This document shows positions 6,180 to 13,580 of a stretch of DNA of 13,604 bases, piece by piece. Made by a program: the position numbers and the translations under genes. The DNA comes from Lactobacillus delbrueckii (GTDB taxonomy: Bacteria > Bacillota > Bacilli > Lactobacillales > Lactobacillaceae), in the NCBI GenBank assembly GCA_004556255.1, contig SFHY01000024.1, positions 1-13,604 on the forward strand. The letters run 5' to 3'. The first letter of the stretch is position 1, and each line of letters begins with the position of its first letter. A model generated the notes under the pieces. It was not told the DNA's origin. It did not search any database and was given only the letters and a program-made list of their open reading frames with translations.

Positions 6180-8162
6180 ATGGCAGATAACAAGAAAACT
6201 TTTTACATTACCACGCCAATCTACTATCCGTCTGGCCGTTTGACCATCGGCAACGCCTACACGACGGTGGCAGCGGACACCATGACCCGCTACAAGAAGG
6301 CCCGCGGCTATGACACCTTCTTCTTGACCGGGACCGACGAACACGGCTTGAAGATCGAACAAAAGGCTGAAAAGCTGGGCATGAAGCCAAAGGCTTACCT
6401 GGACGGCATGGTCAAGGACATCAAGGAACTGTGGAAGAAGCTGGACATCAACTACGACAAGTTCATCCGGACCACTGATGAAGAACACGTCAAGGCTGTC
6501 CAGAAGATTTTTGAAAAGCTGAAGGCCTCAGGTGACATCTACCTGGGTGAATACACCGGCTGGTACTCAGTTGAAGACGAAGAATACTTCACTGAATCCC
6601 AGCTGAAGGAAGTCTTCAAAGACGACCAGGGCAACGTTGTCGGCGGGATCGCCCCATCTGGCCACGAAGTTCAATTGGTCAAGGAACCATCCTACTTCTT
6701 CAAGATGAGCAAGTACGCTGACCGGCTTCTCCAGTACTACAAGGACCACCCGGAATTCATCCAGCCAAACTCCCGGGAAAAGGAAATGGTGAACAACTTC
6801 ATCAAGCCAGGCCTGGAAGACTTGTCAGTTACCCGGACCACGGTTGACTGGGGGATCCCGGTGCCAAGCGACCCGAAGCACGTCGTTTACGTTTGGATCG
6901 ACGCCTTGGCCAACTATATCACTGCCTTGGGCTACGGGTCAGAAGACGACTCCCTCTTCAAGAAGTACTGGCCAGCTGACGTCCACCTGGTCGGCAAGGA
7001 AATCGTCCGTTTCCACACCATTTACTGGCCAATCATGCTGATGGCTTTGGACTTGCCGCTGCCTAAGCAGGTCTTCGGCCACGGCTGGGTCTTGATCTAC
7101 AAGGACAAGATGTCCAAGTCCAAGGGCAATGCCGTTTACCCGGAATCCTTGATTTCCCGCTACGGCCTGGACCCGGTCCGCTACTATCTGATGCGGGCCA
7201 TCCCATTTGGGGCTGATGGTTCCTTTACCCCGGAAGACTTCGTTGAACGGACCAACTTTGACCTGGCCAACGACCTGGGCAACCTTTTGAACCGGACTGT
7301 TTCCATGATCAACCAGTACCAAAAGGGCCTGGTTGCCCCGGTTGACCAGGAACAGGACAAGTACGGCCAAGACCTGGCTGCCGTTGCCGCCAAGACCATC
7401 AGCGACTACTACGGCAACATGGACAAGATGCACTTCTCCAACGCCTTGGAAAACGTTTGGCAGCTGATTTCCCGGGCCAACAAGTACATCGATGAAACTA
7501 CCCCATGGGTTTTGAACAAGGAAGGCAAGACTGAAGAACTTTCGAGAGTCATGAGCAACCTGGCTGAAAGCCTGCGCCTGGTAGCCATCATGATCGCTCC
7601 AGTCATGACTGAAACTCCAGCCAAGATGTTTGCCCAGCTGGGCCTGGACTGGGAAGACGAAAGCCAGAAGGATTTGAACTTTGGCGGCTTTGCCTGGGAC
7701 GTAAACGTCGTTGCCAAGCCAACTCCAATCTTCCCACGCTTGAAGAATGACGAAGAAGTGGCCTACATCAAGGAAGAAATGAAGAAGGCCAAGCCAAAGA
7801 AGCAGTCAAGAAGAGAACAAAAGCAGGAAGAAAAACAGATCACGATCGACGACTTTGCCAAGGTCAAGATCCAGGTCGGCAAGATCCTGTTCGTTGAACC
7901 AGTCAAGGGATCAAGCAAGCTCTTGATGTTCAAGCTGGACTTCGGCAAGACCGGCGAGCGGCAGATCTTGAGCGGGATCCGCAAGTTCTACCCAGATGAA
8001 AGCATCCTTTTGGGCAAGAAGGTTCTGGCTGTAACCAACTTGAAGCCGCGCAAGATGCTGGGCCACGAAAGCCAGGGCATGCTTTTGTCCAGCGAAGCTG
8101 ACGGCGATGTCAAGTTGGCCCTGGTCGGCGATGAACACCCGGTAGGGGCTGAACTGGGCTAA
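6180..8162 (+). CDS. metG: Methionyl-tRNA synthetase with C-terminal tRNA-binding domain
   Basis: A 660-residue class I synthetase that charges tRNA-Met, including the initiator, in the cytosol. The N-terminal start TPIYYPSGRLTIGNAYT carries the ATP signature as TIGN (about residues 22-25) instead of HIGH. TGTDEHGLK follows at about 45-53, and KDKMSKSKGN holds the second signature. The connective-peptide segment (GWYSVEDEEYFTESQL) has no cysteines and I see none in the whole protein, so it is a zinc-free type like that of Bacillus. After a Lys/Glu-rich linker (about 535-558), a Trbp111/EMAP-like OB-fold domain (about 560-660) gives dimerisation and tRNA binding. Start ATG at 6180 with GAGGAGA (6164-6170) upstream. 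First gene of a packed operon; tatD starts on its last stop base. Confidence 0.96.
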   Translation: MADNKKTFYITTPIYYPSGRLTIGNAYTTVAADTMTRYKKARGYDTFFLTGTDEHGLKIEQKAEKLGMKPKAYLDGMVKDIKELWKKLDINYDKFIRTTDEEHVKAVQKIFEKLKASGDIYLGEYTGWYSVEDEEYFTESQLKEVFKDDQGNVVGGIAPSGHEVQLVKEPSYFFKMSKYADRLLQYYKDHPEFIQPNSREKEMVNNFIKPGLEDLSVTRTTVDWGIPVPSDPKHVVYVWIDALANYITALGYGSEDDSLFKKYWPADVHLVGKEIVRFHTIYWPIMLMALDLPLPKQVFGHGWVLIYKDKMSKSKGNAVYPESLISRYGLDPVRYYLMRAIPFGADGSFTPEDFVERTNFDLANDLGNLLNRTVSMINQYQKGLVAPVDQEQDKYGQDLAAVAAKTISDYYGNMDKMHFSNALENVWQLISRANKYIDETTPWVLNKEGKTEELSRVMSNLAESLRLVAIMIAPVMTETPAKMFAQLGLDWEDESQKDLNFGGFAWDVNVVAKPTPIFPRLKNDEEVAYIKEEMKKAKPKKQSRREQKQEEKQITIDDFAKVKIQVGKILFVEPVKGSSKLLMFKLDFGKTGERQILSGIRKFYPDESILLGKKVLAVTNLKPRKMLGHESQGMLLSSEADGDVKLALVGDEHPVGAELG

Positions 8163-8941
8163 TGAAGATCTACGACAACCATACCCACTTAAACGACAAG
8201 CCTTTTGCCGGCAAAGAAGCCGATTATATCCAAAAAGCCAGGGACTTGGACGTGGTTGGGATGAACTGCGTGGGCCAGGACCCGGAAATGAACCTGGGCG
8301 CCCTGGAATTAGCTAAGCGCTTTGCCAATGTCAAGGCCATCATCGGCTACTGCCCGGACGTGGCTAAAGACTATGACCAGGCAGCTGAAGACCTGCTGGT
8401 TGAGCAAGTTAAGAGCGGCCAGGTAGTCGCTATCGGGGAAATCGGCCTGGACTACTACTGGGATGAGTCTCCCCGGGATGTGCAAAGGGAAGTTTTTGCC
8501 CGGCAGATTGAAGTCGCTCGCGATTTGAAATTACCGGTAAACATCCACACCAGGGATGCTTTTGAAGACTGCTGGAAAATCTTGAAAGAAGCTAACCTGG
8601 AATACGGGGCGGTTTTGCACAGCTACAACGGGGGCCCGGAATGGACGGAAAAGTTCCTGGACTTGAACGTGAACTTTTCTTTCTCCGGGGTTGTTTCCTT
8701 CAAGAAGGCTGCTGAAGTGCATGAGTCAGCCAAGATGGTTCCTTTGGACCGGCTTTTGGTTGAAACTGACGCGCCGTTTTTGACCCCGGTGCCTTACCGG
8801 GGCCGGCAAAACGAGCCTGGCTATGTCCGCTATGTCGCCCAGGCGGTCGCGGACTTGAAGGGGCTGGACCTGGCCGAAGTCGCGGAAGCAACTTATGCTA
8901 ATACAATGAGGGTTTACGGATTAAATGCAGAAGAATTTTAA
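8162..8941 (+). CDS. tatD: TatD-family metal-dependent hydrolase (YabD type)
   Basis: A 259-residue TIM-barrel metallo-hydrolase of the TatD/YcfH family, whose members act as 3'-5' DNA/RNA exonucleases. The metal ligands are all in place: H7-x-H9 (NHTHLND), E93 (IGEIGLDYYW), H129 (NIHTRDAF), H153 (LHSYNGG) and D203 (VETDAPFLTPVP). The ATG overlaps the metG TAA by one base (TAATG), which points to translational coupling. The gene lies between metG and rnmV, the same place as yabD in B. subtilis. Nuclease activity is inferred from the family, not shown by context. Confidence 0.92.
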   Translation: MKIYDNHTHLNDKPFAGKEADYIQKARDLDVVGMNCVGQDPEMNLGALELAKRFANVKAIIGYCPDVAKDYDQAAEDLLVEQVKSGQVVAIGEIGLDYYWDESPRDVQREVFARQIEVARDLKLPVNIHTRDAFEDCWKILKEANLEYGAVLHSYNGGPEWTEKFLDLNVNFSFSGVVSFKKAAEVHESAKMVPLDRLLVETDAPFLTPVPYRGRQNEPGYVRYVAQAVADLKGLDLAEVAEATYANTMRVYGLNAEEF

Positions 8942-9482
8942 CGCCGTCGTTGTCGTGGAAGGCAAGGACGATACGATTCGCTTAAAGCAGTTTTTTCCAG
9001 GAATTGAGACGGTCGAGACGAATGGCTCGGCCGTTTCTGATGCGGTCCTGGCCAAGCTGAAAAAGCTGGCCCAAAGCCGCGAGATTATCGTTTTTACCGA
9101 TCCTGACGTCAACGGCGAGCGGATCCGCCGGATAGTGTCCGAAGCCGTGCCAACGGCCAAGCAGGCCTTTATTACCCGCAAGGAAGGCGAACCGCAAAAA
9201 AAGGGGAGCCTGGGGGTAGAGCACGCGTCAAAGGAGGCCTTAGAGCGGGCCTTGAGCGACTTACGCGAGGTTCAAGCCCAAAAGGCTGACTTTGACTACG
9301 GGGACTATGTCGACTTGGGCCTGGCTATGGGCCGCCAGTCCCGGCAATTACGGGAGGCAGTCGGGATCAAGCTGGGGATCGGCTATGCCAATTCCAAGCG
9401 TTTTTACCAGCGCCTGCAGACTTTTGGCATCAGTTTAGCTGAACTCAAGCAGGCAGTAGAGGAGGCGGAAAATGACCAATAG
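8925..9482 (+). CDS. rnmV: Ribonuclease M5
   Basis: A 185-residue Toprim-domain endoribonuclease that cuts the 5S rRNA precursor in low-GC Gram-positive bacteria, acting on ribosomal-protein-bound precursor. The Toprim signatures are clear: VVVEGKDDT with catalytic E12 and K14-D15-D16, and FTDPDVNGERIRR with D59 and D61. LGVEHAS (about 95-101) and the C-terminal helical part fit the family; length is normal. The start codon lies inside tatD (17-nt overlap) with only a weak upstream GGA, so initiation may depend on ribosomes finishing tatD. The next gene, rsmA, also serves rRNA maturation. Confidence 0.94.
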   Translation: MQKNFNAVVVVEGKDDTIRLKQFFPGIETVETNGSAVSDAVLAKLKKLAQSREIIVFTDPDVNGERIRRIVSEAVPTAKQAFITRKEGEPQKKGSLGVEHASKEALERALSDLREVQAQKADFDYGDYVDLGLAMGRQSRQLREAVGIKLGIGYANSKRFYQRLQTFGISLAELKQAVEEAENDQ

Positions 9483-10362
9483 AATTCCAATCGCTAGTCC
9501 GGTAAGGACGGCGGCCATCGTCAACCGTTACTTTGTGCACGCCAAGAAGAACCTGGGCCAGAACTTCCTGGTTGACCTGGATGCCGTCCAGGGGATCGTC
9601 CGGGCAGCCGGGATTGAGCCCGGCGACCAGGTAGTGGAAGTCGGCCCGGGGATCGGCTCTTTGACTGAACAGCTGCTTTTAGCCGGAGGCAAGGTGGCGG
9701 CTTATGAAGTCGACCAGAGCCTGCCGGAAATCCTGGCCAACGAATTGCCGGAAAAGGTGGACGGCCAAGACCTGGACCAGCGCTTCAAGCTGATCATGAA
9801 GGACGTTTTGAAGGCGGACTTTGCAACTGATCTGGCGGGCTTTTTTGACTTAAGCAAGCCCGTCAAGGTCGTGGCCAATCTGCCTTACTACATCACTACG
9901 CCGATTATTTTCAACCTGCTGGAGTCCAGCCTGGACTTTACCAGCCTGACCTTGATGATGCAAAAGGAAGTAGCTGAGCGCCTGGCTGCCCAGCCGGGCT
10001 CTAAGGCCTATGGCCCTTTGTCTATTGCCGTTCAGACTCAAATGAGCGTGGACCTGGCCCTGGAAGTAGGGCATGCTTCCTTCATGCCCCAGCCAAAGGT
10101 TGACTCAGCCGTGGTGGTTTTAACCCCGCTGGAAAATCCAGCCGACGTTGGCGACCGCAAGCAGTTCAACCGGGTGGTTAAGCTCTGCTTTGCCCAGCGG
10201 CGCAAGACCCTGGCCAACAACTTGAAGGCTTTAGTTTCAGATAAGGAAGACCGGGAAAAGCTGCTGGCCGACCTGGACCTGGACCCGCGCCAGCGGCCGG
10301 AACAACTGGCCATCAGCGATTTCATCAGAATCAGCAAGGCTGTAGCGGAAATGAATAAATAA
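9472..10362 (+). CDS. rsmA: 16S rRNA (adenine1518-N6/adenine1519-N6)-dimethyltransferase
   Basis: A 296-residue KsgA/RsmA methyltransferase that dimethylates two adjacent adenines near the 3' end of 16S rRNA during late 30S assembly, using S-adenosylmethionine. KKNLGQNFLVD (25-35) is the typical N-terminal block, VEVGPGIGSLTEQLL (55-69) is the SAM-binding motif I, and NLPYYITTPI (136-145) contains the catalytic NLPY. QPKVDSAVV and the C-terminal QRRKTLANNLKAL helix complete the family pattern. Strong GGAGG (9461-9465) precedes the ATG, and the gene overlaps the rnmV end by 11 nt. Last gene of the metG operon; no clear hairpin terminator separates it from veg. Confidence 0.96.
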   Translation: MTNRIPIASPVRTAAIVNRYFVHAKKNLGQNFLVDLDAVQGIVRAAGIEPGDQVVEVGPGIGSLTEQLLLAGGKVAAYEVDQSLPEILANELPEKVDGQDLDQRFKLIMKDVLKADFATDLAGFFDLSKPVKVVANLPYYITTPIIFNLLESSLDFTSLTLMMQKEVAERLAAQPGSKAYGPLSIAVQTQMSVDLALEVGHASFMPQPKVDSAVVVLTPLENPADVGDRKQFNRVVKLCFAQRRKTLANNLKALVSDKEDREKLLADLDLDPRQRPEQLAISDFIRISKAVAEMNK

Positions 10363-10369
10363 TTCAATC

Positions 10370-10398
10370 TTGATTTGAACAGGAAATTATGTTACAAT
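10370..10398 (+). promoter_or_regulatory. veg promoter
   Basis: -35 TTGATT (10370-10375), 17-bp spacer, -10 TACAAT (10393-10398) with the extended TGT before it. It begins eight bases after the rsmA stop. Confidence 0.75.
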
Positions 10399-10421
10399 GT
10401 TCTGATAAAGGAGTGTCATAA

Positions 10422-10673
10422 TTGCCAATCAATATTCAAGACATTAAGCAGAAGTTAGATTCCCACCTAGGCGAAGAGCTGACAATCGTTGCCCAAGCGG
10501 GCCGCAAGAAGGTAACCAGACGCCGCGGCATTTTGAAGAACACGTTTCCTGCCGTGTTTGTAGTGGCCTTGGACCAGGACAGTAATAATTTTGAACACGC
10601 ATCATACAGCTACACTGATGTTTTGACCAAGAACATCCTGCTGGAATTTGATGATGAAAGCGATGCAGAGTAA
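10422..10673 (+). CDS. veg: Veg protein (DUF1021)
   Basis: An 83-residue small basic-core protein of the Veg family. Its body, IQDIKQKLDSHLGEELTI (5-22), GRKKVTRRRGILKNTFPAVFVV (27-48) and FEHASYSYTDVLT (57-69), matches B. subtilis Veg, which has been linked to biofilm control; the molecular role in lactobacilli is not established. An acidic tail (DDESDAE) ends the protein. The start is a TTG, chosen because AAAGGAG (10407-10413) stands eight bases before it and because the protein then begins MPINIQDIK, like other Veg proteins. It is a single-gene unit between rsmA and purR, as in Bacillus after removal of the sporulation genes there. Confidence 0.93.
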   Translation: MPINIQDIKQKLDSHLGEELTIVAQAGRKKVTRRRGILKNTFPAVFVVALDQDSNNFEHASYSYTDVLTKNILLEFDDESDAE

Positions 10674-10688
10674 AAATACGAATTTTTG

Positions 10689-10724
10689 CACTAACATTTC
10701 TTAAAAATGTTAGTGATTTTTTTT
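10689..10724 (+). terminator. veg terminator
   Basis: An 11-bp perfect stem, CACTAACATTT with AAATGTTAGTG, and a 5-nt loop, followed by A and eight T (10717-10724). A strong intrinsic terminator. Confidence 0.93.
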
Positions 10725-10749
10725 GCCCTTTAGAGTATATTAGTATAAG
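10723..10749 (+). promoter_or_regulatory. Possible purR promoter
   Basis: TATAAG (10744-10749) could be the -10 with TTGCCC (10723-10728) as a -35 at a short 15-bp spacing. TATATT (10736-10741) is another option. No PurBox pair is visible here, so self-regulation by PurR is not supported. Confidence 0.35.
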
Positions 10750-10779
10750 TACAAAAACAGACATTAGGAAGGAAAGAGA

Positions 10780-11610
10780 ATGAAACGTTCTGAAAGATTA
10801 GTAGATATGACCAAGTTTTTGATGGAGCGCCCGCATACTTTGATTGCTTTGCCTTTTTTTGCCAAGCGCTACGGGGCAGCGAAGTCATCAATCTCTGAAG
10901 ACTTGGCCATTTTGAAGCACACCCTGGCCAGCAACGAGGATGGGATCCTGGAGACCGTTGCCGGGGCAGCTGGCGGGGTCCGCTATATCCCGTTCTTAGG
11001 CCAGAAGCCGGCTGAGAAGTACCTCAAGGACCTGGCAGGCCGCATCCAGGACTCCAGTCGGATTCTGCCGGGTGGCTTTGTCTACCTGTCAGACATTTTG
11101 GGCGGGCCATATGACCTGGAGATGATCGGCAAGCTGATCGCCACCCGCTATGCTTACGCCAATATCGAAGCCGTCATGACGGTGGAAACCAAGGGGATTT
11201 CTTTGGCCAATGCCGTGGCCAGCTACTTGAACGTCCCAGCGGTAACCGCCCGCAAGCGATCCAAGGTGACGGAAGGGGCTACTGTGTCCGTTAACTACAT
11301 GTCCTCTTCAACTTCCCGGGTAGCCAAGATGGAGTTGCCGACCCGGGCCCTGGACAAGGATACGAACGTTCTGATTGTGGACGACTTCATGAAGGGCGGC
11401 GGCACTCTGGACGGGATGCGGCAACTGGTCAAGGAGTTTGACTGCCAGGTGGCTGGCGTCTGCGTTCTTTGCGAAACTGAATACGAAGAGGAACGCAAGA
11501 TCAAGGACTACGTTTCCCTGGTCAACATTGACCAGATCGACAGCGAAAAGGAAATCATCCTGGCTCAGCCGGGCAACTTTTTGACTAGAACTAACTTCGA
11601 CCGTTTCTAA
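10780..11610 (+). CDS. purR: Purine operon regulator PurR (Gram-positive type)
   Basis: A 276-residue transcription factor unrelated to the LacI-type E. coli PurR. Residues 1-73 form a winged-helix DNA-binding domain (RSERLVDMTKFLMERPHTL, then AKRYGAAKSSISEDLAILK). Residues about 75-276 form a phosphoribosyltransferase-like effector domain. The PRPP-binding loop is visible as VLIVDDFMKGGGT (197-209). In this family the domain binds PRPP, and PRPP counters DNA binding, so purine synthesis genes rise when PRPP is high and purines are low. It is not expected to be an active transferase. AGGAAGGAAAG before the ATG supports the start. It is separated from veg by a strong terminator and from glmU by a hairpin. 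In Bacillus it lies close to the same genes. Confidence 0.95.
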   Translation: MKRSERLVDMTKFLMERPHTLIALPFFAKRYGAAKSSISEDLAILKHTLASNEDGILETVAGAAGGVRYIPFLGQKPAEKYLKDLAGRIQDSSRILPGGFVYLSDILGGPYDLEMIGKLIATRYAYANIEAVMTVETKGISLANAVASYLNVPAVTARKRSKVTEGATVSVNYMSSSTSRVAKMELPTRALDKDTNVLIVDDFMKGGGTLDGMRQLVKEFDCQVAGVCVLCETEYEEERKIKDYVSLVNIDQIDSEKEIILAQPGNFLTRTNFDRF

Positions 11611-11611
11611 A

Positions 11612-11620
11612 TGTTACAAT
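11612..11620 (+). promoter_or_regulatory. Probable glmU promoter (extended -10)
   Basis: TGT-TACAAT, the same extended -10 as that of veg, lies directly behind the purR stop. No good -35 stands 16-18 bp upstream. Transcription would begin near 11627, inside the left arm of the following hairpin. Confidence 0.5.
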
Positions 11621-11650
11621 ATAAGCTAGCCATGAAGGCTAGCTTATTTT
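11621..11650 (+). terminator. purR terminator hairpin
   Basis: An 11-bp perfect stem, ATAAGCTAGCC (11621-11631) with GGCTAGCTTAT (11637-11647), and a 5-nt ATGAA loop. The T tract is short (TTT then GATTT), so termination may be partial. Confidence 0.65.
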
Positions 11651-11671
11651 GATTTAGAAGGTTACAAACAG

Positions 11672-13057
11672 ATGGAAAAATATGTCGTAGTTTTGGCTGC
11701 CGGCAAGGGCACCAGAATGAAATCCAAGCTTTACAAGGTTTTACACCAAGTTTGCGGCAAGGCCATGGTTGAACATGTCGTTGATGCCGCCAGAGCGGTC
11801 AAGCCAAGCAAGATCGTGACCATTGTCGGCCACGGGGCAGAAGACGTGGAGAAAGTCTTGGCGGGCAAGTCTGAATTTGCCATGCAGGAAAAGCAGCTGG
11901 GCACCGGCCACGCGGTTATGCAGGCGGAGGGCCAGCTAGCTGCTTTGGAAGGGGCAACGCTGGTCGTAACCGGGGACACCCCGCTTTTTACCAGTGAAAC
12001 TTTCGAAAAGCTCTTTGCCTACCATGAAGAAGAAGGCAACGCGGCCACGGTTTTGACGGCTGAAGCCCCGGATCCTTTTGGCTACGGGCGGATCATCAGA
12101 GACGACCAGGGCAATGTTTTGCGGATCGTGGAACAAAAGGACGGCAAGCCGGAAGAGCTGAAGGTCAAGGAAATCAACACCGGGGTCTTCTGCTTTGACA
12201 ACCAAGAATTATGGGCTGCTTTAAAGCAAGTCGGCAACGACAACTCCCAAGGCGAATACTACTTGACTGACGTTTTGGAAATTTTGCGCAAGGCCGGCAA
12301 GAAGGTCGGAGCCTACAAGATGCCGGACTTCAGCGAAAGCCTGGGGGTAAACGACCGGATCGCCCTGGCTGAAGCCACCCGGATCATGCAAAGAAGAATC
12401 AATGAAGGGCACATGCGGGATGGGGTTACCTTTATCGACCCAGCCACGGCTTACATTGACGCTGACGTGGAAATTGGCAATGACACGGTGATTGAAGGCG
12501 GCGTGACGATCAAGGGCCACACCGTGATCGGGTCAGACTGCTTGATCACTTCCGGGTCAAGAATCGTTGACAGCCAGATCGGCAACGGCGTGACGGTAAC
12601 TTCTTCCACGATTGAAGAATCAATCATGGAAGACAACACGGACATCGGGCCAAACTCCCACTTGCGGCCAAAGGCTTTGATTAAGCGGGGAGCCCACCTG
12701 GGCAACTTCGTGGAAGTCAAGAAGGCGGAAATTGGCGAAAACACCAAGGTCGGGCACCTGACTTACGTTGGGGATGCTACTTTGGGCAAGGACATCAATG
12801 TCGGCTGCGGGGTCATCTTCTCCAACTTTGACGGGGTCAAGAAGTTCCACACGACGGTTGGCGACAAGTCCTTCATCGGGGCCGGGTCAACCCTGGTTTC
12901 TCCGATTAATGTGGCCGACCATGCCTTTATCGCGGCTGACTCAACCATTACCAAGGACGTTGGCAAGTATGAAATGGCCATCGCCCGGGGCCGGCAGGTC
13001 AACAAGGAAGACTACTGGCACAAGCTGCCTTTGTCTGAAGACGAAGAATGGAAATAA
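11672..13057 (+). CDS. glmU: Bifunctional GlmU: GlcN-1-P acetyltransferase / GlcNAc-1-P uridyltransferase
   Basis: A 461-residue cytosolic enzyme that makes UDP-GlcNAc, the entry precursor for peptidoglycan and wall polymers, in two steps: acetylation of glucosamine-1-P, then UTP-dependent uridylylation. The N-terminal pyrophosphorylase domain (about 1-230) shows LAAGKGTRMKSKLYKVLH (8-25), QLGTGHAV, VTGDTPLF and EINTGVF. The C-terminal left-handed beta-helix (about 250-450) shows many hexapeptide repeats, including EIGNDTVIEGGVTI, LRPKALIKRGAHLGNFVEVKKAEIG and KVGHLTYVGDATLG. AGAAGG (11656-11661) precedes the ATG by ten bases. In many Firmicutes prs follows glmU in one unit; here a strong terminator follows at once, so glmU seems monocistronic. 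Confidence 0.96.
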   Translation: MEKYVVVLAAGKGTRMKSKLYKVLHQVCGKAMVEHVVDAARAVKPSKIVTIVGHGAEDVEKVLAGKSEFAMQEKQLGTGHAVMQAEGQLAALEGATLVVTGDTPLFTSETFEKLFAYHEEEGNAATVLTAEAPDPFGYGRIIRDDQGNVLRIVEQKDGKPEELKVKEINTGVFCFDNQELWAALKQVGNDNSQGEYYLTDVLEILRKAGKKVGAYKMPDFSESLGVNDRIALAEATRIMQRRINEGHMRDGVTFIDPATAYIDADVEIGNDTVIEGGVTIKGHTVIGSDCLITSGSRIVDSQIGNGVTVTSSTIEESIMEDNTDIGPNSHLRPKALIKRGAHLGNFVEVKKAEIGENTKVGHLTYVGDATLGKDINVGCGVIFSNFDGVKKFHTTVGDKSFIGAGSTLVSPINVADHAFIAADSTITKDVGKYEMAIARGRQVNKEDYWHKLPLSEDEEWK

Positions 13058-13062
13058 TCTCG

Positions 13063-13087
13063 AAAAGGAGCTCCGGCTCCTTTTTTT
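13063..13087 (+). terminator. glmU terminator
   Basis: A 9-bp stem, AAAAGGAGC (13063-13071) with GCTCCTTTT (13076-13084), loop TCCG, running into a T7 tract that ends at 13087. It lies six bases past the glmU stop. Confidence 0.92.
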
Positions 13088-13176
13088 AATAAGCAAAATG
13101 CATCCGCTTACAGTAGCTTTTAAGAAAAAATCCTTTCTTTGGAGAACTTTAATAAGCAATTTTTAAACAGAGGGTG

Positions 13177-13182
13177 TATAAT
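13177..13182 (+). promoter_or_regulatory. -10 box of the SLAP-domain gene
   Basis: A perfect TATAAT preceded by TG, 43 bases before the ATG. No convincing -35 lies at 16-18 bp (AAGCAA there), so an activator or the AT-rich upstream region may help. The expected leader is about 35 nt. Confidence 0.6.
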
Positions 13183-13224
13183 CTAGGCAATGTACAAAAA
13201 GAAGCAAGAAAGGTTTGCATATCG

Positions 13225-13572
13225 ATGAAGTTTACTAAGAAAATTGCTTTTGCATCAGCATCATTGGCTTTGACCCTGGCTACTCCAGCCGCCCTGCTTA
13301 CTCAAAATGCGGCTTTTGCCAAGACCACCACGGTTAAGCAAGCAACCAAGGTTAAGGTAACTAAGAAGACCACTCCTTTCTACCACAAGGACGGTTCAAA
13401 GTTCACCAAGAAGAGCCCATACGTTTACCAAGGCTGGAAGAGTACTGTAGCTTACAAGGGCACTAAGTACAAGGTTTCCAAGACTATCACCATCAAGAAC
13501 AAGAAGTACTACTACGTTGGCAACAGCGCCTACCTGAAGGCCAGCGCCGTTAAGGTAATCGCATCTAAGTAA
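13225..13572 (+). CDS. Small secreted SLAP-domain protein
   Basis: A 115-residue exported protein. MKFTKK begins a classic Sec signal peptide with hydrophobic core IAFASASLALTLATPAALL (7-25) and a likely cleavage site AFA-K at 32/33. The mature part of about 83 residues is very rich in Lys, Tyr, Thr and Val. It holds one SLAP domain: two half-repeats, TPFYHKDGSKFTKKSPYV (50-67) and YKVSKTITIKNKKYYYVGNSAYLKASAVKV (82-111). Such domains hold lactobacillus surface proteins to the wall by binding secondary wall polymers; here nothing but the domain is present. The ATG at 13225 is chosen because it gives the signal peptide and has AAAGG (13209-13213) upstream. Codon use is strongly biased to highly expressed-type codons (AAG, TAC, GTT/GTA), as expected for an abundant surface protein. 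Confidence 0.88.
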   Translation: MKFTKKIAFASASLALTLATPAALLTQNAAFAKTTTVKQATKVKVTKKTTPFYHKDGSKFTKKSPYVYQGWKSTVAYKGTKYKVSKTITIKNKKYYYVGNSAYLKASAVKVIASK

Positions 13573-13580
13573 TCCAGAAG

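Noticed and set aside
6939..7433. Long minus-strand open frame opposite metG (164 codons), and similar ones opposite mgtA, trpS and glmU
   Set aside because: They are side effects of G/C-rich third codon positions in the plus-strand genes; no ribosome binding sites, no recognisable domains.
10725..10779. PurBox before purR
   Set aside because: No CGAA-type inverted motif pair is present in this region.
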